Shown: positions 1 through 9,460, counted from the first letter of the stretch. The stretch: 64,000 nt of DNA from Methylocystis sp. KS32 (GCA_002862095.1 PHSQ01000001.1:620001-684000); one strand, 5' to 3'. Numbers and translations: made by a program. Notes: generated from the sequence alone by a model not told the origin.

Positions 1-251
1 GGCGCCTCCGGGGCTTCTGTCGACTCAGTCTTAGGAGTAGTCGCAGCACTCAGATGGGCTTTACACTCCGCGAAAAAGTCCTGCCAAGGCTGGCCGTTCA
101 GCTTGTTGTCCGTCTTAGCGGCTTGATATTGCGTGGCGCAGGCTTGCAATTCGGTGGTTTCTGCGCGCGCCGCGACTGCTGCGGCGAAGACCAGTCCTAC
201 GGTGAACAAGCCGATCGCGGCATGCAGAACGGCGGGTCGTCGGATCCACAT
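1..251 (-). CDS. Small secreted protein, C-terminus cut by window start
   Basis: An open frame on the minus strand starts with ATG at 251 and is still open at base 1, so the C-terminus is missing. An AGGAG sequence lies a suitable distance upstream of the ATG. The first 30 or so residues form a signal peptide (MWIRRPAVLHAAIGLFTVGL, then a small-residue stretch ending ARAE). The mature part has two cysteines in the pattern LQACATQYQAAK ... WQDFFAECKAHL, which resembles a family of short periplasmic proteins common in rhizobiales (PsiF-like Cys/Lys-rich repeats). No function can be assigned. Confidence 0.6.
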   Translation of the reverse strand, partial: MWIRRPAVLHAAIGLFTVGLVFAAAVAARAETTELQACATQYQAAKTDNKLNGQPWQDFFAECKAHLSAATTPKTESTEAPEA

Positions 252-404
252 ATGGAGGCGCTCCTAGATACGAGTGTGCTTCTTGCTGTTCCGGCGGGAA
301 TGAACCCGCGCGGGCTCATGACAGCAAGGTTCGCGCCAGTTCTCCGCAATGAGACCGTCGATGAGATAGGGGCGCGCCGGACGGATTTTGACCGTGCTTC
401 AAAG

Positions 405-444
405 TAAAAAAATAGCCCCGCGACCGCTTATGCGACCGCGGGGC
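405..444 (-). terminator. Rho-independent terminator of the BBP2-like porin
   Basis: A perfect 8-bp GC stem (415-422 with 437-444, GCCCCGCG/CGCGGGGC) is followed, on the minus strand, by a run of T (complement of 405-411). It lies 29 bp beyond the stop of the porin gene at 473. Confidence 0.85.
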
Positions 445-472
445 CTGCGCCGCTCGGATCGAACGGATCCGA

Positions 473-1840
473 TTATTTCAAGGTAAACGGCACCACTGCG
501 TCCAGACCGAACGTCACCTGTGAGCGCTTCGTTCCACCAGCAAAGGGCGTCACGTTATTCAGGGTTGTATCCCAACGAAGTTCCGGGCGCAGAATTACGT
601 TGGCGATATAGGGGTTCTTTGGCACCTGAGGCGTAATCGTGACGCCGGCCGTGAGGCTGAGGTAGGTCGTTCCACTGTTCTGCGGCCCGGCCGTAATCAC
701 TGATGGCGCCGCGAATCCATGCTCGATGTTCACGTAGTCGAAATTGCCTGGGTAGGCGCTAACGAAAAAGTTGTTGTTGTCGCGGAACACCTCCAAGCGG
801 CCGCCAATCTTGAATTGATCGTCGATCTTGTAGGTCACGTATTGAGCGATGCCGTAAGCCGAGACTCCCTGGCCGCGAAGGGTCATCGAATTCACGTTCC
901 AGCCGTTGTCGTGATAATAGGCCGAGTCCGTGATGAATGTGAGCCTGTCCGTCGCCTTCCAAACGACGTTGATGTCATTCAGATAACGCCAGGCGGTGTT
1001 TGGATTGCAGCCGCAGGAGGCGGACACGCCGCCAACGGCGCCGAACGGCCAGCCGACGAGGTAGGGGTCGGTTTGCTTCGGATTTTCGGGTCCGTCGTGC
1101 GTGGCGGCGTTGATAACCAAATTGCCGTCAAGCAGATTCAACGCGATCACGCCAAGGATCGAAGGCGAGTTGTTGTTGTCGCCTGGCCAGCCGATGCTCG
1201 TATTCTCGCCGGTGGTGACGCCAGTGGAAACGTCAAGCCAGGAGTTTACATGGTCCGTCGCTAAAACGCCGGTGTGCATAAAGGGGCCGGCGTTGAAGAT
1301 ATAGGTGTGAGAATAAAACGGATTGTCCGGCGCCGTAATGACCTCGACTCCCAGCGGCGTCACGAATTGGCCGATCTTGAGGTCGACGCCTCCTTGGCTG
1401 ATCGGCGAAACCCAGGGCAGATGCACAAGCCCATTCGCTTCGATCGGGGCGATTTGCGTGCGGCTGTTGATCGCGTAATCCAACTCGCCGAGATAATGCG
1501 TGTAACGCGCGTCTTCGCCTACGAGTCCCTGGAGCTTGAAGCCGAAGTCGTAACCGGTCGCCTTGGGATCGAGTGGGCGCTGGATGGTGAGAACGCCCTG
1601 ATTGAAGTTCGGAGTGTCGGCGCGGTCGTCGAAGAGGCGGCCAAAATTGATTTTGTTGGCGGGATTCGCAAAATTGACTGTCGTACTGCCCTCGAGGTCT
1701 CCGGTGATCGTCACCGTGTCCCAGAATGACGGGAGCGGAGCGGGGGGGGCGTCTGTCTTGGCGGCCTCCAGATCCGCGCCGAAGGCGGAACCGCCTACGA
1801 ACGTCGCCGCGGCCACGCCAACAAACAAGGACTTCTTCAT
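473..1840 (-). CDS. Outer membrane beta-barrel protein, BBP2/OmpL-like porin
   Basis: 455 residues. A cleavable signal peptide is clear (MKKSLFVGVAAATFVGGSAF, then GADLEAA). The rest is rich in alternating aromatic/polar strands, Asn, Gly and Asp, with few cysteines, as in a large barrel. The layout (FWDTVTITGDLEGS near the N-terminus, TPLGVEVITAPDNPFYSHTY mid-protein) matches the putative beta-barrel porin-2 family (PF07642). It probably acts as a passive outer membrane channel; the substrate is unknown. It has its own terminator and an AT-rich upstream region with a candidate promoter, so it is likely a single-gene transcript. Family assignment is by pattern, not by search. Confidence 0.75.
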   Translation of the reverse strand: MKKSLFVGVAAATFVGGSAFGADLEAAKTDAPPAPLPSFWDTVTITGDLEGSTTVNFANPANKINFGRLFDDRADTPNFNQGVLTIQRPLDPKATGYDFGFKLQGLVGEDARYTHYLGELDYAINSRTQIAPIEANGLVHLPWVSPISQGGVDLKIGQFVTPLGVEVITAPDNPFYSHTYIFNAGPFMHTGVLATDHVNSWLDVSTGVTTGENTSIGWPGDNNNSPSILGVIALNLLDGNLVINAATHDGPENPKQTDPYLVGWPFGAVGGVSASCGCNPNTAWRYLNDINVVWKATDRLTFITDSAYYHDNGWNVNSMTLRGQGVSAYGIAQYVTYKIDDQFKIGGRLEVFRDNNNFFVSAYPGNFDYVNIEHGFAAPSVITAGPQNSGTTYLSLTAGVTITPQVPKNPYIANVILRPELRWDTTLNNVTPFAGGTKRSQVTFGLDAVVPFTLK

Positions 1841-1929
1841 TTTTTAAACTCCGAATCTGGGAGGTTGCATCTCTTACAATTGTTTTGAAATCGCTTTAGC
1901 TTGCAAGCTCAAGATCTAATCTTTTGCCT

Positions 1930-1958
1930 TTAAATTAAGCAACTCCAGCCATTGTCAA
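1930..1958 (-). promoter_or_regulatory. Candidate sigma-70 promoter for the BBP2-like porin
   Basis: On the minus strand a perfect TTGACA (complement of 1953-1958) is followed after 15-17 bp by an AT-only TAATTTAA stretch. It lies about 100 bp upstream of the ATG at 1840, in the AT-rich stretch 1841-2047 that holds no gene. Confidence 0.35.
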
Positions 1959-2043
1959 ACTTTTATTCGACAGGGGCGACTAAAATGTCACATCTAGAGT
2001 TTATCCGAATTAATCAATTCGAATGAACTCTGATCGGTCACGT

Positions 2044-2374
2044 CTAATCATCCGCCGATCCGGCCCGAGGCGACTTCGCCTTGTGGGCGGTGCGCGCCGA
2101 TCGATATTTGGCGACGAGCGGCTCCGTCGTGGTTGAGTTGAAGCGATAGTTCAAGCCGAGGCGCATGAAATGGCCGTCGAAGACGCGCTTGCGGGCGACG
2201 GCGGACTTTTCCGTATCCCATGGCGAGCGGGTCGCTCGGCGTGTTCGAGCCGGAGAAGAAGATGGGGGATCGCCCTTTGAGCGCCAGTGGAGAGCGCACG
2301 AAACATAAGTAAGGTGAAGCGCTCGAAACGGCGGATCGACGGCTCCCCCGCGAAGGTCGGGGAGCCCGCCACAA
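2044..2374 (-). pseudogene. Decayed tail of an outer membrane barrel protein
   Basis: Directly beyond the stop of the next outer membrane protein gene, the minus strand carries a frame ending at TAG 2044-2046. It reads KRVFDGHFMRLGLNYRFNST and then a basic tail. GLNYRF is a typical end-of-barrel strand of alphaproteobacterial outer membrane proteins. Upstream of it the barrel-like sequence is in another frame and no start or signal peptide can be joined to it. I read it as the C-terminal remnant of a broken gene; the alternative is non-coding sequence with a chance match. Confidence 0.3.
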
Positions 2375-3382
2375 TCAGAAGGTGAACCGTGTCGAGACGA
2401 GCCAGGCGTGGTTATAGGTTGGCGTTACCGCGGGAGTGAGGATTCTCGGCTCGGGCGAGACCGCGACCTGATAGCCGGCGCCGATGACGAATTTGATGTC
2501 CTTTGTCATAGGAAAGCGACCCAAAATAACGCCCGGCGTCAGGACCACCTGGTTCATGCCGGCGCGCGGACCGCTCGTCCACCAGGTGTCGTTTACTTCC
2601 AGTTCGGGCCAGAAATATTCCCAGAGATGATATTGAAAGGTGACATTGGTGACGACCGAGACGCCAGTATTGTGCACATTGCTCAACGGTATCGGCACGC
2701 CGACCGTGGCCTGGAAATCGAAATCGCCCCAACCCTTGCCGCCCGCGAGCGTCGGGGTTATCACCCATGCGTCTTGTGGGACGAGGAGCGAGTTGGCGGT
2801 CGGCGCCTGGAAGCCGAGAAAACCGCTGACAATGTAATTTCCATCGTCTTCGTTGGCGCTCAAGAAACGATGTTTGAGCGTAAGGAAGTTCCAGTCCTGA
2901 AGACCCGACAGCGCGGGGGTGGCGACCGGAAATCCGCGGTCTTTCTTCGACCAATTCGATGTATAAAACTCATGGCGATCCGAGAGATCCGGGACGTTGA
3001 GCAGAATTTCGTCCGTCGTGGTCGGGATAAGCTCCAGCCCCTTGCCGCTGAAAAAATTGGTGGTCACGGCGCCGTTCTCCGTTTTTTGCCAGGACTGGTC
3101 GTAGCGAAATTCCTGTTCGAGGCGCGGCGTAATGGTCGCCAGAGGCGTCATCCAGTGCGGCTGTGTGTCTTTTGCTTCCTGGGCGCGCGTTTGCCAATTT
3201 TTTATGTAGTCGTCGATAGAGGTGAAGGGCTCGAGTGGAGCCGCCGCCGGCTGCGGGGCCGGAACGGGCGCGTCGTCCGCGCGCGCCATCGTCGCGGCCG
3301 CGCACAAGGCTCCAGCCGCAGCGGCCATTTGAAAAACTCGCGCCGCGAGTTTGCGATATTTGATCGCCGCTTTATTGCTCAT
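2375..3382 (-). CDS. Predicted outer membrane protein (transport-type barrel)
   Basis: 335 residues from the ATG at 3382, preferred because AAGGAA lies 7 bp upstream; an in-frame TTG at 3403 is the alternative. The N-terminus is basic, then hydrophobic with a signal-peptidase-like ATMARA|DDAP. A proline/alanine linker follows and then a barrel-like body that ends in RFTF, a C-terminal aromatic as expected for an outer membrane barrel. The body (LEQEFRYDQSW, then NVTFQYHLWEYFWPELEVND) looks like putative transporter/MetA-type barrels. The substrate is unknown. The region 3383-4143 upstream is a long promoter-side gap. Confidence 0.65.
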   Translation of the reverse strand: MSNKAAIKYRKLAARVFQMAAAAGALCAAATMARADDAPVPAPQPAAAPLEPFTSIDDYIKNWQTRAQEAKDTQPHWMTPLATITPRLEQEFRYDQSWQKTENGAVTTNFFSGKGLELIPTTTDEILLNVPDLSDRHEFYTSNWSKKDRGFPVATPALSGLQDWNFLTLKHRFLSANEDDGNYIVSGFLGFQAPTANSLLVPQDAWVITPTLAGGKGWGDFDFQATVGVPIPLSNVHNTGVSVVTNVTFQYHLWEYFWPELEVNDTWWTSGPRAGMNQVVLTPGVILGRFPMTKDIKFVIGAGYQVAVSPEPRILTPAVTPTYNHAWLVSTRFTF

Positions 3383-3403
3383 TTTCCGTTCCTTTTCGCC
3401 CAA

Positions 3404-4143
3404 GTTCGCCGCCGCGACTCCGCCATCGATTTCAGTCCAAATTTGTCTTGGATGCTTAGCGATAAGATTATCACCGCATTGGCGGGGCTATGCTATGCTC
3501 GGATAAATCTAGACGTCATATCGTCATATAAATCATTTTCCATTTCTTCGAGATAATTAGCAATTAGGAAAATGGTAAGCAATTAAAGTTTTTATATTTG
3601 TGATATAAATGCAACATGCTCGGATGCTCCCCGATAGCGTACGCGTCAAGTTTATTCATTTTCCGCCCCGCTCGAAAATTCGGCCCAGAAGCCTCGCCTC
3701 CCATTCGTTTCCACTTATTTCCTCCAGGAAACAGCAACCTATGGCACTGGCCGCTTGTCCTGGCGCGGCAGGGATCGAGACGAAATAGGCCGTCCGTTAT
3801 GTAAATCGATTACTAACTAAAAATTTCCGGATCGCAAGTCGAAAAAGCGTTGTTAAAACAAATTCGCAGCGCTAGTTGCATAACTGCAACGCCTGCACCA
3901 TGAGAATGCATTATGGTCAAAAAACTCGCTGGTTTTGCGCGGAAAAACGTCGCGGAACGTCTCGGGGGAAGTACAATAGAACTCCCCAATACACCTATTT
4001 AACTTTGCAATGACGCTAGAAGGCAATATAAATCGCTGTAAGTCAGGTCTGGCGCGGTTGACTGCGACGTAAAAACGCGGAGCACGCCCTCCCGCGTAAC
4101 CGGAGACGTTGAAACCTTCTTGGTTCGCGCGTGGAAAGGCGGA
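3404..4143. other. Long AT-rich intergenic region
   Basis: About 740 bp separate the outer membrane protein start from the hemN stop. The part 3440-4030 is clearly richer in A and T than its surroundings. I see no frame with a credible start and ribosome binding site, no RNA gene and no clear repeat. It probably holds the promoter of the outer membrane protein gene. Confidence 0.5.
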
Positions 4144-5493
4144 TCAAACCGCCGCGGAATGACGCGCGGCGCCCCTGCCGAGATATTCGTCGAAAGCGGC
4201 GGCCGCCAATCGCACCAATGGCCTGCCTGCGGGCGCCATGGTCACGCGGCGGCCCTCGACTTTCAGCAACCCCTGACGCTCGAGGGTTTCGAGTTCCGGC
4301 CTCGCCGAATCGAACGCTTCCCGAGCAAAGCCATGCTTTTGCGCAATTTTTCCGTATTCGACCACGAAATCGCACATCAACCGTTCGATCGCTTCTCCAC
4401 GCGCGATGTCTTCGCGCGTGAAGGCTAGACCGCGCGTGGTGGCGAAGCGTCCGGCCTCGATCGCTCTGCGCCAGCCGGCGTTGTCGGTGGCGTTGCCGAT
4501 AAAGCCTTGCGGCAGCCGTCCTATCGAGGAAACGCCGAACGGCAGCAGGGCGTCGGCGGCGTCGGTCGTGTACCCTTGGAAATTGCGCCGCATTCTTCCC
4601 TCGCGCGCCGCCCGCGCCAGCGGGTCGTCTGGCAAAGCGAAATGGTCGAGGCCGATCGCCTGATAACCGGCGGCTTCCAACGTGGCGCGCGCAATCTCGG
4701 CCTGGGCGAACCGCTCGGCGGCTCCCGCCAGCGCCGCCTCGTCGATCAGCTTTTGATGGGTCTTGAACCAGGGCACATGAGCATAGCCGAACACGGCGAG
4801 ACGCGAGGGCGCCAATCCCGCCGCCAATCTCGCGGTGTGGGCGACATCGTCGCGCGTTTGACGCGGCAGGCCGTACATGAGATCGAAATTCAGCGCGGTT
4901 ATGCCGCCCTCGCGCAACAAGCCGACAGCATGGGCGACCGTCTCGTAGGGTTGGACCCGGCCGGCCGCTTCCTGGACATGGCGATTGAAATCCTGAACCC
5001 CGAGGCTCGCGCGATTGACGCCCGCTCGCGCCAGGGCCTCGACCAATGGCTGCGTCAACAGGCGTGGGTCTAGCTCCACGGCGTGCTCGACGCCGGGATC
5101 GACTGCGAAATGCCGCCCGACGCATTCGGCGATTTCGACGAAGCGGGCCGGGCCAAGCATGCCGGGCGTCCCGCCGCCCCAATGGACGCCGACCACGCGT
5201 CGCGCTTTCGTCGCGGCTGCGACTAGCTCGATTTCCCGCATCAAGGTCTCCTTATAGACCGTGAGCGGCGCGTCCTGACGCAAGGCTTTCGTATGGCATC
5301 CGCAGTAAGCGCAAATCTCCGCGCAAAACGGCACATGAAAATAAAGCGACAAGGTCGCCTGTTCAGGCAATTCGGCGAGCCACGCGCCGGTCTGGTCGGT
5401 GCCGATCCGCGCCGAAAAATGCGGAGCCGTGGGGTAACTCGTATAACGCGGCGCGGCGCGCTCCGCGAGCGCGAGAGAGGCGGAATCCATCAA
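4144..5493 (-). CDS. hemN: Oxygen-independent coproporphyrinogen III oxidase
   Basis: 449 residues. Radical SAM enzyme that decarboxylates two propionates of coproporphyrinogen III to give protoporphyrinogen IX in anaerobic or microaerobic heme synthesis, in the cytoplasm. The N-terminus RYTSYPTAPHF is the HemN signature. The cluster motif YFHVPFCAEICAYCGCH gives Cys57, Cys61, Cys64 and Cys66, the three radical SAM ligands plus the conserved fourth cysteine. A glycine-rich GVHWGGGTPGML SAM-binding segment and LNFDLMYGLPRQT follow. Length is normal for HemN. I looked for an FNR/Anr-type box upstream and did not find a clean one. The gene stands alone. Confidence 0.95.
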   Translation of the reverse strand: MMDSASLALAERAAPRYTSYPTAPHFSARIGTDQTGAWLAELPEQATLSLYFHVPFCAEICAYCGCHTKALRQDAPLTVYKETLMREIELVAAATKARRVVGVHWGGGTPGMLGPARFVEIAECVGRHFAVDPGVEHAVELDPRLLTQPLVEALARAGVNRASLGVQDFNRHVQEAAGRVQPYETVAHAVGLLREGGITALNFDLMYGLPRQTRDDVAHTARLAAGLAPSRLAVFGYAHVPWFKTHQKLIDEAALAGAAERFAQAEIARATLEAAGYQAIGLDHFALPDDPLARAAREGRMRRNFQGYTTDAADALLPFGVSSIGRLPQGFIGNATDNAGWRRAIEAGRFATTRGLAFTREDIARGEAIERLMCDFVVEYGKIAQKHGFAREAFDSARPELETLERQGLLKVEGRRVTMAPAGRPLVRLAAAAFDEYLGRGAARHSAAV

Positions 5494-5855
5494 CGGTCTC
5501 GCTTGATTGGCTGCTGAACGAGAAAAAGTCGCGACGACCGCACCCTAACTTGTGGCGCGACCAATTTGAAGCTCGACCGCCGTACCGTCGCCGACTCCGA
5601 GCGCCGCCATGTGGCCCTGTCGAAAAATTTCCTTTCCGGCGCGCTTGCGCCTTCGCGACGCCCGGATTCGAAAACCGTCAGCGCCGCAGAAGCTTGAGCG
5701 AAGTAATGCCGCCGGGAGCCGCCGTTCGCCGCGCTTTTTAACGCGCTCGGATCAGTCGCCCCCTTTCAATTCATGCTATTCTGATGTTAGTCCTTGGCTT
5801 GAAAAATCAAAGGGACGGACGAGCCAGCCGACCCGAATTGTCCTGGAGAGAAACT

Positions 5856-6242
5856 TTGAGGGTTTTCACACCTTCGTCCGCCCGCACGCTCGGCTTTTTC
5901 ATTGCGATTGCGGCGCTCGCGCCGTTGAGCGCGGCGGCCCTGGATTCTCAGCCAAGCGGCGCGGCCGGCCGTTACGCCATCCTCAGGGCTGAAAACAGAG
6001 ACACCGGCTGCATGCTGACGCTCGAGACGCAACCGCGCGCTGGCGGATACAAGGCCCAGCTCGCTCCCGCCTGCCGCGACAATGGCATGGTCATCTTCGA
6101 CCCGATTGCTTGGAGCCTGGAGCGCGGACGCCTGGCTTTGACGGCGCGCAAAGGCCACAAAACTCATTTCGAGCGGCAACAGGACGGGACTTGGCGCCGC
6201 GACGCAAAGGAAGGCAAGGAACTGAGCCTCAAACCGCTCTGA
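5856..6242 (+). CDS. AprI/Inh-type metalloprotease-inhibitor-like secreted protein
   Basis: 128 residues if it starts at TTG 5856, which has GGAGAG five bases upstream; an ATG at 5784 in the same frame lacks such a site. Signal peptide: LGFFIAIAALAPLSAAA. The mature part has one Cys pair (GCMLTLE ... LAPACRDNG), then IFDPIAWSLERGRLALTARK and a final HFERQQDGTWRR. This is the pattern of the AprI/Inh alkaline-protease inhibitor family (PF02974), which also includes Omp19 of Brucella. Likely periplasmic, protecting against secreted proteases. Family call by motif only. Confidence 0.65.
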   Translation: MRVFTPSSARTLGFFIAIAALAPLSAAALDSQPSGAAGRYAILRAENRDTGCMLTLETQPRAGGYKAQLAPACRDNGMVIFDPIAWSLERGRLALTARKGHKTHFERQQDGTWRRDAKEGKELSLKPL

Positions 6243-6255
6243 CAGAAAGAAAAAG

Positions 6256-6283
6256 GGCCTTCCGGAACGAGGTCCGGAAGGCC
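6256..6283. terminator. Perfect 11-bp hairpin downstream of the inhibitor-like gene
   Basis: GGCCTTCCGGA (6256-6266) pairs perfectly with TCCGGAAGGCC (6273-6283) around a 6-base loop. It lies 13 bp after the stop at 6242. There is no T-run on the plus strand. On the minus strand a CTTTTT-type run follows, so it would work best as a minus-strand terminator, although no minus gene precedes it. Confidence 0.5.
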
Positions 6284-6626
6284 GCCCGTCGCCTGGGGCG
6301 GGGAGTGCGCGGCGACGGGAAATCCTAGCGATAGAAGGAGGAAACAGCCAAATATCGCCGCCAACTCGATATCAAACCGCCTGGGCGAAAAAGAAGCATT
6401 TAGGCTACAGTGGAAGTTTCGATGCGCACGTCCGCCGGAGCGCCACCACTATTGAAGGCAAGTTACAGTTCCCAGTCTGAACGCTACCTGACCGCGCCGT
6501 TCATATTCCAGTCAGGCGCGAAGGGCTCAAGTCGCCTACGAAAAACTGGTGGTGGAGCGGTGGGCGCTTCGGGCTTGGAAAGATCAAGCGGGCGTCCATG
6601 AACGGGCGCACGGAGGAGGCCCCCGA

Positions 6627-7283
6627 GTGACCAACAATCAAACGATCCGCCTGCTCATCGCCGAAGATCAGCCGATGATACGAAAAGCGTTCGTCTCACT
6701 GCTGGAGTTGGAGCCGGATATTACGGTCGTCGCCAGCGCCGCCGACGGGGCGGAAGCGATCAGCGCGGCCCGGGCTTTTCTGCCCGACGTCGTGCTCATG
6801 GACATTAAGATGCCTCGGATCGACGGCATCGCCGCGACGCGCGCCATTCTGGCCGAAAACCCGCATACGCGCGTCATCGTGCTCACCACTTTCGAAACCG
6901 ACGAGCTGGTGTTCGAGGCGATTCTCGCTGGCGCCCACGCCTATTTGCTCAAAGACGCCGAGGAGAGCGAAATTCTCGACGCCATCCGCGCCGCCGCCCG
7001 CGGGGAGGCGCGCCTCTCCCCCCGGATCGCGGAAAAGATAATCGGCGAATTTCGCCGCGTTAAATTTCCCGAAAGAGTCGGAGCCCAAGCGGAGCGGGAG
7101 CCGCTTACGGAGCGCGAAAAAGAAGTGCTCGCGGGAGTCGCGGCGGGCAAGGGCAACCGCCAAATCGCCAAGGAGTTGAAACTCGCGGAAGGCACGGTGA
7201 AAAATCACGTGAGCACCATTCTCGCCAAACTGCATCTGCGCAGCCGAACCGAACTCGCGATCAAAGTGCTCTCGGGAAAATAG
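6627..7283 (+). CDS. NarL/FixJ-family response regulator (REC-LuxR HTH)
   Basis: 218 residues from GTG 6627, which follows a strong GGAGGAGG; a longer frame from 6549 adds sequence foreign to the family. Receiver domain 7-125: acidic pair E13/D14, phospho-acceptor Asp59 in VVLMDIKMPRIDG, Thr in VLTTFETDE and Lys in YLLKD. LuxR-type helix-turn-helix 152-215: LTEREKEVLAGVAAGKGNRQ, then a recognition helix in AEGTVKNHVSTILAKL. It binds DNA once phosphorylated. No histidine kinase lies beside it, so the partner is elsewhere. It converges on the GTPase gene with a 15-bp gap. The 340 bp before it hold no gene I can support. Confidence 0.9.
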   Translation: MTNNQTIRLLIAEDQPMIRKAFVSLLELEPDITVVASAADGAEAISAARAFLPDVVLMDIKMPRIDGIAATRAILAENPHTRVIVLTTFETDELVFEAILAGAHAYLLKDAEESEILDAIRAAARGEARLSPRIAEKIIGEFRRVKFPERVGAQAEREPLTEREKEVLAGVAAGKGNRQIAKELKLAEGTVKNHVSTILAKLHLRSRTELAIKVLSGK

Positions 7284-7298
7284 TCTTTTCTCGATCGG

Positions 7299-7802
7299 CT
7301 ATTCCGTCCGCCGCCAGATCGCCGCCCCAAGCCGCTGAAACAGTTGGGGAACTCCTTGGCCGGTCTTGGCGCTCGTGTATAATTCCTCGGCGGAGGAGTG
7401 GACGGCGGGTCCGAGGTCGCGCGGCGGGGGCGCGAGGTCGATCTTGTTGATGATGATCATGATTGGCCGGCCCGGAAAGCGTTCCTCAAATCTGGCCGCG
7501 AGCGACGCCGACTTAACGATCGTGCTGGGACGAGATGCGTCCGCGACAATGATCGCTCCCGAGGCGCCCGCCACATAAACGGTGTCGAAAATACGATTCC
7601 CGAAATCCCCGTCGGTGTCCCAGAGCACCAATCGAAGCGTCTGCCCGCCGCATTCGGAGCCGAGTTCGAGATCGTGGGTGAGCACGTCGACGCCGATCGT
7701 GGTTTTGTAATCGCTCTCGAATTTGTCGAAGACATAGCGGCGCGCCAGAGAGGTTTTCCCGACGCCGATATCGCCCAGCAGCATGACTTTCGCTGATATC
7801 AT
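7299..7802 (-). CDS. Ras/Rab-like small GTPase
   Basis: 167 residues, single small-GTPase domain. All boxes are visible: P-loop GDIGVGKT (10-17), switch I Thr34/Thr35 in YKTTIGVDV, G3 WDTDGD (61-66), G4 NKID (119-122) and G5 TSAK (143-146). The residue matching Ras Gln61 is Asp66, so intrinsic hydrolysis may be slow and depend on a partner. There is no lipidation tail. It is the last gene of a three-gene operon; its ATG overlaps the TGA of the roadblock/OmpA gene. Prokaryotic relatives are MglA and other Ras-like GTPases that pair with roadblock proteins. I infer that its partner is the protein encoded immediately upstream. Confidence 0.9.
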   Translation of the reverse strand: MISAKVMLLGDIGVGKTSLARRYVFDKFESDYKTTIGVDVLTHDLELGSECGGQTLRLVLWDTDGDFGNRIFDTVYVAGASGAIIVADASRPSTIVKSASLAARFEERFPGRPIMIIINKIDLAPPPRDLGPAVHSSAEELYTSAKTGQGVPQLFQRLGAAIWRRTE

Positions 7803-9460
7803 CGAATTTCAAATTCACCTTCGAAGGGTCGCTCGAAAACAACGCGCCGGCTTCTGTTCGGGCCAACGCTGCCATCCGCGAGCGGCTCGAGCGCCGAACG
7901 CGACACCAGCGCGAGCTTCTCGCGTGGAACTCCGCGCTCGACGAGCATGGCGGCCACCTTCTCCGCGCGTTGGCGGGAGATGGCCGCGTTTGTCGCTTGA
8001 GATCCGCTCGGATCGGCGTAACCCGCCACCCGTAGATTTTCGCCCGTGCTTTTAAGAAGACTGGCGAGTTCGTCGAGACGAGCGCCCACGACGCCGGGAT
8101 CGGCCACATTGTCCTGTCTGTTGAAAAACACGGCGAAGTTTTCGATCAGCTTGTTCAATTTCGTGGCGGGCTTTTCCGCCTCCTGCTCGAGGCGGCGCAA
8201 TTCGCCTTGCGCCTGCTCCAATTCCTTTTGCAACGCGCCCACCGCCCGCTGAGCGTCCGCCGACGCCCCTAGCGCGCGCTGCATGTCCGCCAGGGCCGCC
8301 GCGGAGGCGAGCGCTACGACGTCGCGCTCGACGCGATAGGGCCGCGCGGCGGGAGCAATCATATCGAGAACGCGTTGCGGCTCATTCTCGTTGGGCGCTA
8401 GCCCGTGAAGCACGACTCGCTCGTTGTCATGATCCACTTCGAGCCGCAGCGGATATTCGGCGAGACCATGGTCCGCCGAATAGGCGGCGGCGTAGGCTTT
8501 TTCGATGCGATAATCGCGCAAGGCGCGCAAGGCGGGTTGGTAGGCGGCCCAGGCCAGCAGCGCAACGACGACAGCGGCGACGATTTTCAGCGGCGTTTTG
8601 CTCGAAGGCTTCGCGGATTCGTCTTTTAGCGCCACGTTGAGTTCGTCGCTCAGCGCTTGCGCGTCGACCGCTCCCCCGTCTTTTTCGTGAGTTTCGACGA
8701 TACCCAGAAAAGCCTCGTCGAGCCGGCGCTCGCGGGCGCTGGACAATTCTCCCGAAAACTCGGCCGCAACGATAACCCGCGCCGAAGCCCGCAGGAAGAC
8801 GTGGTTCGCGCCGAGATCGAGCATTCTCAATTCGCCGCCCCTGTCGGCGTAGACAGTGGCGGCGAATTCCGTGATGGCGGCGATGAGACCGCTGGTCAGT
8901 TCTTCGTGCTCGCCGCTATCGGCGGGCGCCTGGGGCCATGACGCCAGCACGCGGCCGCTGCCGCGCTCGAGAAGCAACGCCTGTTTAACGCTTGCGGCGT
9001 CCGCCTCCGCCAGCGCCACTTCGGCCATCGAGCGTCCCGTCATCAACGCGCGCAGACGCAGCCGCCAGACATTGGTCGACACCATCTCGTCGATGCGGCG
9101 ATTGAGAGATTCGACGAGTTCGCGAAAAGCGTTCGCGACCGCGGCCGTGACGAGGCGGCCCGTGATCGGGTAGAGCGCCTCGACCATCATTTCCTTGGAA
9201 TTCTTGATTTCGCTGCGAATCGCCGCCACGATCAAGGGTGCGACGACGCTCGCGAGTTCCCGATGTTGAGCGACTTCGGCCTTGCGCAGAGCGTCGACCA
9301 GAATTTCGGCGGTCGCGGCTTCGAGGCGCGATCTGTCGCCCACATAGCCGTCGAGGCGCACGAGCCCTTGTTCGACTTCGTCGAGGCGGCGGTTTTCGTC
9401 GCCTAAAAGAAGCTGCCTGAGCTTGTCGAAATTCTGGCGCGCCGCTCCGGAATCAGCCAT
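7799..9460 (-). CDS. Inner membrane protein: roadblock-like domain, TM helix, OmpA peptidoglycan-binding domain
   Basis: 553 residues from ATG 9460. Residues 1-145 are helical. Residues about 157-255 (VKQALLLERGSGRVLASWPQ, then LTSGLIAAITEFAATVYADR, ending in a helix) have the beta/helix order of roadblock/LC7 (MglB-like) domains. A single TM helix follows at 291-309 (KIVAAVVVALLAWAAY), then a BON-like stretch (337-382), a coiled coil (400-430) and an OmpA/MotB C-terminal domain (440-545) with the peptidoglycan motif NAAISRQRAEKVAAML and NRSRRV. Predicted topology: N-terminus cytoplasmic, OmpA periplasmic. It overlaps both neighbours (8 bp upstream, 4 bp downstream), so translation is coupled. 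The OmpA domain is sure; the roadblock call is my reading of the fold pattern. Confidence 0.8.
   Translation of the reverse strand: MADSGAARQNFDKLRQLLLGDENRRLDEVEQGLVRLDGYVGDRSRLEAATAEILVDALRKAEVAQHRELASVVAPLIVAAIRSEIKNSKEMMVEALYPITGRLVTAAVANAFRELVESLNRRIDEMVSTNVWRLRLRALMTGRSMAEVALAEADAASVKQALLLERGSGRVLASWPQAPADSGEHEELTSGLIAAITEFAATVYADRGGELRMLDLGANHVFLRASARVIVAAEFSGELSSARERRLDEAFLGIVETHEKDGGAVDAQALSDELNVALKDESAKPSSKTPLKIVAAVVVALLAWAAYQPALRALRDYRIEKAYAAAYSADHGLAEYPLRLEVDHDNERVVLHGLAPNENEPQRVLDMIAPAARPYRVERDVVALASAAALADMQRALGASADAQRAVGALQKELEQAQGELRRLEQEAEKPATKLNKLIENFAVFFNRQDNVADPGVVGARLDELASLLKSTGENLRVAGYADPSGSQATNAAISRQRAEKVAAMLVERGVPREKLALVSRSALEPLADGSVGPNRSRRVVFERPFEGEFEIR

Noticed and set aside
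3616-3804. A 62-codon frame in the AT-rich gap before hemN
   Set aside because: No ribosome binding site, no hydrophobic or domain pattern, composition like the surrounding non-coding DNA.
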